64,000 nt of DNA from CBCXTT01 sp965178295. Lineage in GTDB: Bacteria > Pseudomonadota > Alphaproteobacteria > UBA7879. Location of the stretch: NCBI GenBank assembly GCA_965178295.1, contig CBCXTT010000002.1:1-64000 (forward strand), read 5' to 3'. Within the stretch, counting starts at the first letter, position 1, and every line of letters starts with the position of its first letter. A model generated the notes under the pieces. It saw only the letters and a list, made by a program, of their open reading frames with translations, made no database searches and was not told where the DNA came from. Below are positions 18,179-27,122 of this stretch, in pieces. The translations under genes were made by a program, and so were the position numbers.

Positions 18179-18985
18179 ATGCAGCCGAGTTACCATCGCC
18201 GCATACAAACGCCTATTATAAATGTCATGGTAGGTGCAATTGAAAAAGCAACAAAACGTTTGCGCCGTGACTTTAGTGAAGTTGAACACTTACAGATGAC
18301 GCAAAAAGGGCCTAGCAACTTTGTGTCGCATTCAGACATGTACACGGAACAGATTCTTGTTAAAGAGCTCCAACAAGCTTATCCAAGTTATAGCTTTCTG
18401 TTGGCAAAAGGAAGAGAAATTAGAGGAAACGACCCTGACAGATGCTGGATTGTTACTCCACTGGATGGCGTAACAAACTTCCTACACGGCATTCCGCACT
18501 TTGCGATCTCTATCGCTCTGATGCATAAAGATCAGAGCATTGCGAGTGTCGTGTATGATGTGATGAAAGATGAGCTGTTTTGGGCTGCGCAAGGGAAGGG
18601 CGCTTTTCTTGAAAATCGTCGCCTCTATGTCTCGAGTAGAAAAAATCTTACAGACGCCTTGTTTTTAACAGAGCTTGCTGGCCCCGATACGGATAGAGCA
18701 GAAAAGGTAAGAATGATGCATGCCCGAGCCACACAAAAAATAGGCTGTATCCGCAGTTTTGGTTCTGCTGCATTAAGCCTTGCCTATATTGCGTCAGCAC
18801 GCGCCGAAATCTATGTTGAGTACGAGATAAAACCATGGGCTGTTGCGGCTGGCACATTAATTGTAGAAGAAGCTGGGGGAATTATTTGCACTTTTGAGAA
18901 CGAAGATCGCCTATTGAATGGCGCGAGCATGCTTGCGAGCAATAAACTGATACACCAAAAGAGCAAAGCGCTTTTAATAACATGA
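18179..18985 (+). CDS. suhB: inositol-monophosphatase-family protein (SuhB-like) lacking metal ligands
   Basis: 268 residues with the full-length family fold and good overall match (VSHSDMYTEQ, FLHGIPHFAISIAL, IVEEAGG). The catalytic metal ligands are mostly gone. The usual EE after FL.A is Lys77-Gly78. The usual WIVDP-D-GTTN reads WIVTPLDGVTN, with Thr93 in place of the first aspartate and only Asp96 kept. The usual WD.AAG reads WAVAAG, with Ala221. It should not be an active Mg-dependent phosphatase. In E. coli, SuhB also works with Nus factors in rRNA antitermination without needing catalysis, so a structural role is plausible (inference). Confidence 0.88.
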   Translation: MQPSYHRRIQTPIINVMVGAIEKATKRLRRDFSEVEHLQMTQKGPSNFVSHSDMYTEQILVKELQQAYPSYSFLLAKGREIRGNDPDRCWIVTPLDGVTNFLHGIPHFAISIALMHKDQSIASVVYDVMKDELFWAAQGKGAFLENRRLYVSSRKNLTDALFLTELAGPDTDRAEKVRMMHARATQKIGCIRSFGSAALSLAYIASARAEIYVEYEIKPWAVAAGTLIVEEAGGIICTFENEDRLLNGASMLASNKLIHQKSKALLIT

Positions 18986-19116
18986 GGAACTACTCTCTTG
19001 TTGCTTCAACGATTGATGCGCACTTCCCAGTACAGAACAAAAGGAGAGAGTAAGTCGTGTATCAAATATTGTTTCTCGCAATGATTGGAGGCTTGTCATG
19101 TAAAAAGATTTAAGAC

Positions 19117-19596
19117 TTACACCCCCCACAGATTTCGATCCGCGATATACCCTTTCAGCGTGCCCTTATCATCTGTAGAAATCTTGATCTTACACCAGCC
19201 ATTAGCACATGAAGAACATCGCGCGATATTATATTTCCCAATATTTGCAACAATGGGTGCGTCTTGAGACGGCTTTTCATGAAGCGTGCGTGCTGTCATA
19301 TCAATTAAAACATGATTTGTTTTAGTAAACATATTCTGGTGAATCCAGCCAATACTTCCGTCATGGGCCTTCACTTTGTGCCACTCCTTAAACGTCGCAA
19401 GCACTCGCATAGGTAGGTATTTTCTTTTAAACACCCATGTAATAGGATAGTTTTTCCCTGGTCCCACACGCATATTCACCTCATCCGATTTCAAGGCCAA
19501 ATAGGATGGTGTGCCATGAGCCCAAGAAGATGAGCAGTATACCAAAAAGAGTATTGCACGCAAACCAAAGAAAGAGAAAGCTCCCCACTGTTGCAT
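19117..19596 (-). CDS. secreted SH3-domain protein
   Basis: 159 residues. A hydrophobic N-terminus (about 8-26, ending WAHG) looks like a signal peptide. Two bacterial SH3 repeats follow: one opening VNMRVGPGKNYPITW and one opening LIDMTARTLHEKPSQDAPIVANI, each with tryptophan-containing strands (GWIHQNMF; GWCKIKI). Such proteins usually bind peptidoglycan or act in the periplasm. It is the last gene of the leftward pnp cluster, starting 3 bases after the nitronate monooxygenase stop. Confidence 0.82.
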   Translation of the reverse strand: MQQWGAFSFFGLRAILFLVYCSSSWAHGTPSYLALKSDEVNMRVGPGKNYPITWVFKRKYLPMRVLATFKEWHKVKAHDGSIGWIHQNMFTKTNHVLIDMTARTLHEKPSQDAPIVANIGKYNIARCSSCANGWCKIKISTDDKGTLKGYIADRNLWGV

Positions 19597-19599
19597 CGT

Positions 19600-20997
19600 T
19601 TACGCACCTGTCATAATGCGATCCACCAGCTGCTTAACCGTTGGAACAAATCCATCAGCATAAAATGGATCCTGACCAAATCTATATGCTCTATGACCTG
19701 CAAACATAAGGTTTTCGTCAATAGATCCACCATGTGCAATAGATTGCAAAGTTTTTTGAATACAAAAAGAACGTGGATCTGCCTTGCGACCCGTTGTTCC
19801 TTTTTCTCCTTGCGACCAATTACTAAAACGACAAGCGCTTAAGCATCCCATGCAATCAATTTGATCCTTCAGAATGGACTTGGACTGTTCTTTCGTAACA
19901 AACACTAATGTAGAATCAGGCGTGCGCATCATAGTACTATACCCTTCTTCCTGCCAGGCCCTAACTTTTTCCATATCCTCGGAGGCTATATAAACCGTTC
20001 GCCCACGCGCACTCACAGAAAGTGCTGTAACATATTCATCCTCAGGTGCGCGTCTATACGTAACCTGCCGCTCTGTTCGTTTCCTGAGATCGTGAAGGAA
20101 GGCATTGTCAACTGCTGATGAATAAAAACCCGTTGGACTAAATTTATTGAGATAAATACCTCCTTTTGTCAATGTTAAAAGCTTTTTCTTCCATGCATCA
20201 GAAATCGGACTTTCTTGAGTAAGCAAGGGCCGTGTGCCAAATTGAAAAACAATAGGACCTACGTCAGGATTCTCTATCCAATCAGACCATTCGCTTAATG
20301 CCCAAACACCACCTGCCATAACAATAGGGATATGATCTAGGCCAAAGCTCCTCATCATATCTCTTAACGCTTTTGCACGCGGAAAGGGAGGTTCAGGCTG
20401 GTTATATTTTTCGCTACGCGACAATCCATTGTGTCCGCCAGCAAGCCAGGGATCCTCATAAACCACACCGCCAAGATATTCAGAAACTTTATGATATGCT
20501 CGCTTCCACAGTGCGCGAAACGCCCGTGCAGAAGAAACAATGGGATAATAGTAGACGCCGTATTGTGCGGCAATTTCTGCAACACGATACGGCATTCCAG
20601 CCCCACATGTCACACCATGCACAAGCCCCTTAGCGCCCTCAAGAACACCATGTAAGATAGCTTCAGCTCCACCCATTTCCCATAAAACATTCATATGAAT
20701 CCGGCCATTACCGCTCGCGTATTCATGAGCAACTTGCGCCTGATATACACCACCTTTAATAGCATAATCGATAAGCTCGTTATGGCGCTCACGTCGTGTT
20801 TTTCCATGATAGATTATGGGAATTGACTTCCCATTTTCATCAACAGCATCCGCATTAACCGCCGAAAAAGTGCCAATACCCCCAGCTGCAGCCCAGGCAC
20901 CGGCCGTCACGCCCGTAGAGATGGAAACACCTTTTCCACCTTCCACAAGAGGGAGCACTGACGCGCCGGATAAATTTTGTGCGTTTATAATCCCCAT
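19600..20997 (-). CDS. nitronate monooxygenase (2-nitropropane dioxygenase family)
   Basis: About 465 residues from ATG 20997 (a TTG at 21006 is an alternative). It is an FMN-dependent TIM-barrel enzyme. Family features include GGIGTFSAVNAD, GVTCGAGMP, PIVMAGGVW and FQFGTRPLLTQES. It is some 100 residues longer than the common form; the extra C-terminal part has a cysteine cluster (CMGCLSACRFSNW) that could bind a metal. The natural substrate is unknown. It lies 12 bases downstream of pnp, so it is probably cotranscribed. Confidence 0.82.
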   Translation of the reverse strand: MGIINAQNLSGASVLPLVEGGKGVSISTGVTAGAWAAAGGIGTFSAVNADAVDENGKSIPIIYHGKTRRERHNELIDYAIKGGVYQAQVAHEYASGNGRIHMNVLWEMGGAEAILHGVLEGAKGLVHGVTCGAGMPYRVAEIAAQYGVYYYPIVSSARAFRALWKRAYHKVSEYLGGVVYEDPWLAGGHNGLSRSEKYNQPEPPFPRAKALRDMMRSFGLDHIPIVMAGGVWALSEWSDWIENPDVGPIVFQFGTRPLLTQESPISDAWKKKLLTLTKGGIYLNKFSPTGFYSSAVDNAFLHDLRKRTERQVTYRRAPEDEYVTALSVSARGRTVYIASEDMEKVRAWQEEGYSTMMRTPDSTLVFVTKEQSKSILKDQIDCMGCLSACRFSNWSQGEKGTTGRKADPRSFCIQKTLQSIAHGGSIDENLMFAGHRAYRFGQDPFYADGFVPTVKQLVDRIMTGA

Positions 20998-21009
20998 GGC
21001 CGCCAAAAT

Positions 21010-23109
21010 CTAAGCTAATTCTTCTGTTGATCCAACCTGCTTCATAGACAGACGCACCTTGCCCCGCTTATCAAAGCCAATAACCTTCACTTTTATTTTG
21101 TCACCCATTTTCACGACATCACTAGACCTCTCCACGCGTCCTTCTTTCATTTCGCTAATATGCACGAGGCCAGAGGAATTAAGAAAGTCAACAAAAGCGC
21201 CAAATTCAACGATTTTTACAACTTCTCCATTGTAGACTCTCCCCTCTTCTGGGACCGCCACAATACTTTCAATCCGCTTCCGTGCCGCATCAACCGAAGC
21301 ACTATCAGGTCCCGAAATAAAAATGTTACCATCGTCTTCAATATCTATTTTGGCACCTGTTGTCTCACAAAGCTCTCGGATAATTTTTCCACCAGAACCG
21401 ATTACTTCCCGGATTTTATCTGGATTAATCGTCATCCGTTCCATTTGTGGTGCATTTTTATTCAACGATTCTCGTGACGCGGTCATCGCTTGATTCATCT
21501 CACGAATAATGTGCAATCGTCCATGCTTTGCTTGAGCCAGAGCCTGACTCATGATGCTTTCATTAATGCTTGTTATTTTAATATCCATCTGCAACGCAGT
21601 GATGCCTTCAGTGGTTCCCGCAACCTTAAAGTCCATATCACCTAAATGATCTTCATCAGCAATAATGTCACTTAATACAATAAAATCATCTTTTTCTTTT
21701 ATAAGCCCCATGGCAATTCCCGCCACATGTCCGGGAATCGGCACCCCCACATCCATAAGCGATAGTGAGGCACTGCAAACCGTTGCCATAGAAGAGGAGC
21801 CATTCGATTCTAACACTTCAGAGACAACACGAATTGTATAAGGAAAATCTTCTTTTGCTGGTAACACAGGAGTAATTGCTCGCCATGCAAGTTTACCATG
21901 ACCAATTTCACGACGACCTGGCGAACCCAGACGGCCTGCTTCACCTACAGAAAATGGTGGGAAATTATAATGCAGCATAAAATCTTCTTTATATGCACCT
22001 TCCATCGCATCAATAAGCTGCGCATCATCGCCGGTACCAAGCGTGGCTACTGCTAACGCCTGTGTCTCACCGCGTGTAAACAATGCGCTGCCATGCGCTC
22101 GGTCTAATAAACCCGTCTCGCAAACGATCGGGCGTACTGCTTCAGGATCCCGACCATCTAGGCGACTCTTTGTCAATAGCATATTGCCTCGCACATGAGC
22201 ACGCTCAGCGCTATGCACAATGTCACGCAGTATTGCTGCGGTTACACCTTCGTTAAAATCGAAAAATTCTGCGACGACAATCTCATGTATATCGTCAAGT
22301 TTTTGACGACGTATCTTCTTTTCTTGGAAATTATATGCATCAGCAATCATATCTTTTGAAAAAGAAAGTACAGCGGTTTTCAACGCTGCGTGCCATGAAG
22401 GCACTTCAGGTAGATCCCATGGTTCTTTAGCCGCATCTTCGGCAAAAGAACAAACCGCTTCAATAACAGGCTGAAAACCTGTGTGTCCAAATTTTATTGC
22501 CTCAAGCATAACTTCCTCAGAAAGCTCACCTGCCTCAGATTCGACCATTAAAACGCCCTCAGACGTTCCCGCAACTAACAGATCGAGCTCTGAATTTTCA
22601 AGCTCCGCTGGCGTTGGGTTTAAAATGTAGTGTCCATCGACATATCCTACACGCGCCGCTCCAATTGGGCCAAAGAAAGGGATGCCAGAGACAGCCAATG
22701 CAGCCGACGTACCGACCATAGCCGCCAAAACAGCGTCAAATTCCTGGTCAAAGCTTAATACTGTACAAACAACCTGCGTTTCATTGTTAAATTCTTTTGG
22801 AAATAGCGGGCGAATCGGACGATCAATCAATCTGGAGGTCAGAACGTCTTTTTCAGAAGGACGCCCTTCACGCTTAAAAAAGCCACCAGGGATTTTACCC
22901 GCAGCATAAACTTTTTCTTGATAGTGCACACTCAATGGGAAAAAATCTTGAGTTGGGGTCATCTTTTTTGAAGAAACAACGGTTGTCAAAACTGCTGTAT
23001 TACCATAACGCACAAGGACAGCGCCATCTGCCTGACGTGCCATTTTTCCTGTCTCGAGAATTAAGGGTTTTCCTCCCCAGATACTTTCTTTTGTAAAAAC
23101 ATTAAACAT
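21010..23109 (-). CDS. pnp: polyribonucleotide nucleotidyltransferase (PNPase)
   Basis: 699 residues, the normal length. It degrades RNA 3'-5' with phosphate and forms the degradosome core. Two RNase PH domains occupy about 1-210 and 310-540 with FFKREGRPSE, RPIRPLFP and LGSPGRREIGHG. An all-alpha linker lies between. KH (about 555-615, with IREVIGSGGKIIREL) and S1 (about 620-690, with GAFVDFLNSSGLVHISEM) domains follow. It comes 68 bases after rpsO, the conserved rpsO-pnp arrangement; in E. coli this mRNA is autoregulated by PNPase. Confidence 0.98.
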   Translation of the reverse strand: MFNVFTKESIWGGKPLILETGKMARQADGAVLVRYGNTAVLTTVVSSKKMTPTQDFFPLSVHYQEKVYAAGKIPGGFFKREGRPSEKDVLTSRLIDRPIRPLFPKEFNNETQVVCTVLSFDQEFDAVLAAMVGTSAALAVSGIPFFGPIGAARVGYVDGHYILNPTPAELENSELDLLVAGTSEGVLMVESEAGELSEEVMLEAIKFGHTGFQPVIEAVCSFAEDAAKEPWDLPEVPSWHAALKTAVLSFSKDMIADAYNFQEKKIRRQKLDDIHEIVVAEFFDFNEGVTAAILRDIVHSAERAHVRGNMLLTKSRLDGRDPEAVRPIVCETGLLDRAHGSALFTRGETQALAVATLGTGDDAQLIDAMEGAYKEDFMLHYNFPPFSVGEAGRLGSPGRREIGHGKLAWRAITPVLPAKEDFPYTIRVVSEVLESNGSSSMATVCSASLSLMDVGVPIPGHVAGIAMGLIKEKDDFIVLSDIIADEDHLGDMDFKVAGTTEGITALQMDIKITSINESIMSQALAQAKHGRLHIIREMNQAMTASRESLNKNAPQMERMTINPDKIREVIGSGGKIIRELCETTGAKIDIEDDGNIFISGPDSASVDAARKRIESIVAVPEEGRVYNGEVVKIVEFGAFVDFLNSSGLVHISEMKEGRVERSSDVVKMGDKIKVKVIGFDKRGKVRLSMKQVGSTEELA

Positions 23110-23177
23110 TATATATAAACCTCTATCCTTTCAAGGCCTGACCTGAGAACAACTACACCGTACACAAGCACCAAAAA

Positions 23178-23447
23178 CTAATGACGCAGGCCAAGACGTT
23201 TAATCAAATCCTTGTAGCGTGCTTCACTTTTTCCTTTGACATAGCGCAACAACCTGCGCCGACGATTAACCATCGCTACTAACCCTTCGCGAGAGTGGAA
23301 ATCTTTTTTATGAATTTTCATATGCTCGGTCATGTTAATAATACGCTCTGTAAGCACAGCCACTTGCACTTCTGGAGAACCTGTATCCCCTTCTTTTATA
23401 GAAAAATCGGTAATAATATTTTCTTTTTTATCTTTCGTAATCGACAT
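23178..23447 (-). CDS. rpsO: 30S ribosomal protein S15
   Basis: 89 residues from ATG 23447. It binds 16S rRNA helices 20-22 and the three-way junction. Typical patterns: GDTGSPEVQVAVLTERI, HKKDFHSREGLVAMVNRRRRLL, and a C-terminal YKDLIKRLGLR. The truB stop TGA and this ATG overlap by one base (TGATG), so translation is probably coupled. Confidence 0.98.
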   Translation of the reverse strand: MSITKDKKENIITDFSIKEGDTGSPEVQVAVLTERIINMTEHMKIHKKDFHSREGLVAMVNRRRRLLRYVKGKSEARYKDLIKRLGLRH

Positions 23448-24364
23448 CACATCTCTCCTTCATGTTGACTCATATTAAACACACGCACAGGCTGCATAAA
23501 ACCAGCCTTGATTCGTACAAGGGCAACGGGAACGCCGATCACATCGTGGGCAAGCGCCACATCATTATCGGGTAATGCATAGGATAAAGTAACGAGTTTT
23601 CCTTGTTTTAACTTAACTGCGTCTTTATCTGAAATTGGAATCGCCAGGATGTCGTCCAGCGCGCTTCCAATAGGTTCTACCCATTGTCCTATTTCAGAGA
23701 GGTATCTAATTTTCAACAAATTAGCAAGAGAAATCGTATTTTTCTCATGAAACCTGCCGACAAAAGTGCGCCTAAGATATGTAACATGCCCACATGTGCC
23801 GAGCGCATAGGCCAAATCCACTGCGAGACTGCGAACATATGTCCCCTTGCCACACACAACGTTAAACGTCACTTCACGCTCATCATTCTTTACACATTGA
23901 AGGGAAAAAATCTCTACTGGCCGTGCGGACATATCAAATACTTCCCCCTGACGGGCCTTCTGATAGGCAGGTACACCATTGATTTTAAGCGCGGAATACT
24001 TGGGTGGCATTTGCATAATATTGCCTAAAAATTGCGGGAGTACTGCTAAAATTTCACCATCCATCGGTCGCACATCTGATACGGCCGTTACGATACCTTC
24101 ACGATCTCGCGTATCACGCGCCTCGCCCCAGCATACCGTAAAGACATATCCCTTACGATTCGCGACAACATACCGCATCGTTTTTGTTGCCTCATTAAGA
24201 GCAATAGGCAGTACACCCTGTGCTAACGGATCAAGCGTCCCAGCATGACCAAGCTTTTGAATCCCAAAATGTCGTTTTATTTGGGATAATGCATGCGCAG
24301 ATGTTATACCTTCTGGTTTATCCAAAAGAAGCCAACCGTGCACGCTTTTACCGATCACGCTCAA
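23447..24364 (-). CDS. truB: tRNA pseudouridine(55) synthase
   Basis: 305 residues. It makes pseudouridine 55 in the T-loop of tRNAs. The catalytic aspartate is Asp45 in GHAGTLDPLA, preceded by LLLDKPEGITS. The strands YVANRKGYVF and CGKGTYVRSLAVDLA are conserved. Its start overlaps the rbfA end by 17 bases; its stop overlaps rpsO. Confidence 0.97.
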   Translation of the reverse strand: MSVIGKSVHGWLLLDKPEGITSAHALSQIKRHFGIQKLGHAGTLDPLAQGVLPIALNEATKTMRYVVANRKGYVFTVCWGEARDTRDREGIVTAVSDVRPMDGEILAVLPQFLGNIMQMPPKYSALKINGVPAYQKARQGEVFDMSARPVEIFSLQCVKNDEREVTFNVVCGKGTYVRSLAVDLAYALGTCGHVTYLRRTFVGRFHEKNTISLANLLKIRYLSEIGQWVEPIGSALDDILAIPISDKDAVKLKQGKLVTLSYALPDNDVALAHDVIGVPVALVRIKAGFMQPVRVFNMSQHEGEM

Positions 24365-24725
24365 CGTCTTTCCGCACCTTCTTTGTCCCTAACAATGAGT
24401 CAATTTTAGATGATGTATCAAAGGTCTTGTCAGCTCGAAATGTCAGTTCCGGTATAAACTTGAGATGTATTTTTTGACCAAGTTTCCGTCGCAAAAAAGG
24501 CTTTTCCATGTCAAGTAACTTGATAACCATCACTGTCTCACTATAAGCAAAACCTAAGGGAAAAATAAAAACCTTGGCCAATCGCAAATCGGAGCTCATA
24601 CGCACTTCCGTTACCGTCACAAAATAGGCATCTAATCCCGGCATATGGAATATGCCTTGCTGAAGAATATCAGCCAAAACGCGCCTCACTTCTTCCCCAA
24701 CTTTTAAACAGCGTGGACTAACCAA
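24348..24725 (-). CDS. rbfA: ribosome-binding factor A
   Basis: 125 residues. It assists late 30S maturation by binding near 16S helix 1. The KH-like fold is recognisable: EVRRVLADIL near the N-terminus, VTEVRMSSDLRLAKVFIFPLG, then LRRKLGQKIHLKFIPELTFRAD. The basic C-terminus is typical. In most proteobacteria nusA-infB precede it; here a hydrolase gene does, with an 8-base overlap. Confidence 0.95.
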   Translation of the reverse strand: MVSPRCLKVGEEVRRVLADILQQGIFHMPGLDAYFVTVTEVRMSSDLRLAKVFIFPLGFAYSETVMVIKLLDMEKPFLRRKLGQKIHLKFIPELTFRADKTFDTSSKIDSLLGTKKVRKDVERDR

Positions 24726-25380
24726 TGTTGTGCTCCAAGCGCTGATCTACCTTTTCTGCAAGATATTGTGATACACATTTATACAATTCTTTCAATTGAT
24801 TCAAGAAATAATGATCAGCCCCTTTAATCATCGTCAGATCAATATTCAGACCACGCTGTCTGGACAATTTTCCTGCCAACGCTTCTACGCACTCCGTAGG
24901 AACTACCGCATCTTCCGTCCCCTGTATAATTTGACCCGACACAGGGCATGGTGCCAAAAAATTAAAATCATACTTATTTGCAGGCGGTGCAACTGAAATA
25001 AAGCCTGTAATTTCAGGACGACGCATAAGAAGCTGCATCGCAATCCATGCGCCAAAAGAAAAGCCGCCTAACCAAAATTCTCTTGCATCCGAGTTTTGTG
25101 ATTGCAGCCAGTCAAGTGCACTCGCTGCATCATTCAATTCACCTTCACCGTTATCAAAAGCCCCTTCTGAACGTCCAATACCTCTAAAATTAAAGCGACA
25201 CACATTAAATCCATTACGTAAAAATGTTTGATATAATGTATATGCTACTTTATTATGCATAGTCCCACCATAAAGCGGATGGGGATGCAAAATGAGCGCA
25301 ACGGGAGCCTGCTTATGAGCATGCCTTTGATAGCGCCCTTCAAGACGTCCCGCTGGACCGGGAATGATAATTGCAGCCAT
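24718..25380 (-). CDS. alpha/beta hydrolase
   Basis: About 220 residues from ATG 25380; an upstream in-frame start at 25398 is less likely. The oxyanion region HPHPLYGGTMHNKV, the nucleophile in GGFSFGAW, the aspartate in GTEDAVVP and the histidine in GADHYF form the expected triad. This branch is common in alphaproteobacteria as an uncharacterised serine hydrolase. It is the first gene of the leftward rbfA-truB-rpsO-pnp cluster and overlaps rbfA. The promoter should lie in the 170 bases before the divergent iscR. Confidence 0.82.
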   Translation of the reverse strand: MAAIIIPGPAGRLEGRYQRHAHKQAPVALILHPHPLYGGTMHNKVAYTLYQTFLRNGFNVCRFNFRGIGRSEGAFDNGEGELNDAASALDWLQSQNSDAREFWLGGFSFGAWIAMQLLMRRPEITGFISVAPPANKYDFNFLAPCPVSGQIIQGTEDAVVPTECVEALAGKLSRQRGLNIDLTMIKGADHYFLNQLKELYKCVSQYLAEKVDQRLEHNIG

Positions 25381-25450
25381 GCTTAACCTTAAAAACAATA
25401 TTCATTATAATTCAACCGCACACCCTACCTCTAAAGAGCGCAGCATTTAA

Positions 25451-25482
25451 ATCTTGACTAAAATAGTCAGGTATACTACATT
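25451..25482 (+). promoter_or_regulatory. iscR promoter with overlapping IscR-type operator
   Basis: A palindrome built on GACTAAAATAGTC, extended by AT at both flanks (25451-25474), fits the type 1 IscR site known upstream of E. coli isc (family knowledge). It embeds a -35-like TTGACT (25454-25459). Seventeen bases later is TACATT (25477-25482) as a weak -10. [2Fe-2S]-IscR bound here would block RNA polymerase, giving autorepression when clusters are plentiful (inference). Confidence 0.72.
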
Positions 25483-25549
25483 CTAAGATGAAAATGATTT
25501 CAGCCTAGATGGAATTATAATAGGTTTTTCTAATAAAACAAGTAGATTG

Positions 25550-25987
25550 ATGAAATTAGGTACAAGAGGACGATACGCTGTCATGGCAACTGTGGATCTT
25601 GCCTGCTATGGAGCAGGTCGTCCTGTTGCGCTGTCGGAAATTTCTATCCGCCAAGGCATCTCCTTGCATTACCTAGAACAAATTTTCATCAAACTAAGGC
25701 GTGCTAATATTGTCGTAAGCGTACGTGGTGTAAATGGTGGCTATAAACTTGCACAACCAGCTCAAAAAATTTCTATGGCACATATCATAGAAGCTGCAGA
25801 CGAATCTCTGAAAGCAACACGTTGCACAACCAATACTGAGGGATGCATGACCAGTGGTGCACGATGCTTGGTCCATGGTTTGTGGGAAGGCCTTGGGGCG
25901 CAAGTCCAAACATATCTTTCTAATATTAGTCTGGATGATGTTATGCAAAAGCGTGTTCGGGTCGCAAGACGGGCGGGGATCGTCTAA
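25550..25987 (+). CDS. iscR: Rrf2-family iron-sulfur regulator IscR
   Basis: 145 residues from ATG 25550; an ATG codon immediately upstream is an alternative. The N-terminal winged helix opens KLGTRGRYAVMA, with the wing VSVRGVNGGYKLA. The [2Fe-2S] ligands are present: Cys92, Cys99, Cys106 and His109 in ARCLVHGLW. This identifies IscR rather than a cluster-free Rrf2 protein. It heads the isc operon, two bases before the first desulfurase. Confidence 0.95.
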   Translation: MKLGTRGRYAVMATVDLACYGAGRPVALSEISIRQGISLHYLEQIFIKLRRANIVVSVRGVNGGYKLAQPAQKISMAHIIEAADESLKATRCTTNTEGCMTSGARCLVHGLWEGLGAQVQTYLSNISLDDVMQKRVRVARRAGIV

Positions 25988-25988
25988 A

Positions 25989-27122
25989 ATGTCACAAAAA
26001 AAAATCATATATTTAGACTATAATTCTACAGCCCCCATGCTACCTGAGGTCGCAGCACGAATGGCCGACCTATTGCACACACATCACAACCCATCCTCCA
26101 TGCATCAGATGGGACAAAAGGGCCGTCAATATCTTACTCAAGCACGACAAAAATTAGCAAATTTTTTAGGGGCAGATCCAGAATATATTATTTTTACCAG
26201 CGGAGGCACAGAGGCAAACAATCAGGCTTTGCGTTCGGTCCCCTGGGATAATATTATTATATCGTCCATTGAGCACGATAGTGTTTACAAAGCAGTTCAA
26301 CATCCACACATCATATCTGTTGACTCGGATGGAAGAATCAACATGTCTGCTTTAGAAGAAAAAGTGCATGCATTGCGGGACAAAAAAAATCTAATCTCTA
26401 TCATATGGGGCAATAATGAAACAGGCGTCCTGCAGCCCCTCTCAGATATCATAACATGTGCCAAAAAATATGGGGCGTATGTACATGCCGACGCAGCGCA
26501 AGTGATTGGAAAACAGCCCATAGACTTTGATCAGTGTGGCTTAGATATGATGACCGTTACCGCCCACAAGTTTGGTGGGCCCATTGGTGTCGGCGCTCTC
26601 ATTGCGAAGAAAGAAGTACCTCTCAACTGCTTCATACGGGGGGGTGGTCAAGAAAAAGGGAGGCGTTCTGGTACTGAAAATGTTAGTTCGATTATAGGAT
26701 TTGGTATCGCCGCAGAAAAAGAACCGGATCTATATTTTGTACGAAAATGGCACATTGCATTTGAGCGCCGCATTCAAGAGGCCTCTGGGAATACAGCCTA
26801 TCTTTTATCAGGCAACGCTCCGCGCCTACCTAACACTTCTTACATTTCCATGCCTGGGTTGAGCAGCAGCACACAAGTCATAGCTTTTGATCTGGACAAT
26901 ATATTGATTAGCGCGGGGTCTTCCTGTTCGTCTGGACGCGTCAAACAATCCCGAATCGCAGCAGAACTTACGCATGATAACACGATTGCTTCCACAGCTG
27001 TACGTTTTAGCAGTGGATGGGCAACAACAGAACAAGACCTGGAAAAGGCGGGGGATGTATGGATCCATCTCTTTCAGAAACTCAAACAAGGACCGACAAC
27101 ATGCATCAACAAATCTATCTAG
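25989..27122 (+). CDS. cysteine desulfurase family protein (first of two)
   Basis: 377 residues from ATG 25989. A class V PLP enzyme: YLDYNSTAP at the start, TSGGTEANNQA, the PLP lysine in VTAHKFGGPIG, and the active-site cysteine loop SAGSSCSSGR. It is more divergent from E. coli IscS than the next gene and lacks the long C-terminal tail that contacts IscU. A two-desulfurase isc layout is also known in Rickettsia (family knowledge). It overlaps the following iscS by 22 bases. Confidence 0.9.
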   Translation: MSQKKIIYLDYNSTAPMLPEVAARMADLLHTHHNPSSMHQMGQKGRQYLTQARQKLANFLGADPEYIIFTSGGTEANNQALRSVPWDNIIISSIEHDSVYKAVQHPHIISVDSDGRINMSALEEKVHALRDKKNLISIIWGNNETGVLQPLSDIITCAKKYGAYVHADAAQVIGKQPIDFDQCGLDMMTVTAHKFGGPIGVGALIAKKEVPLNCFIRGGGQEKGRRSGTENVSSIIGFGIAAEKEPDLYFVRKWHIAFERRIQEASGNTAYLLSGNAPRLPNTSYISMPGLSSSTQVIAFDLDNILISAGSSCSSGRVKQSRIAAELTHDNTIASTAVRFSSGWATTEQDLEKAGDVWIHLFQKLKQGPTTCINKSI

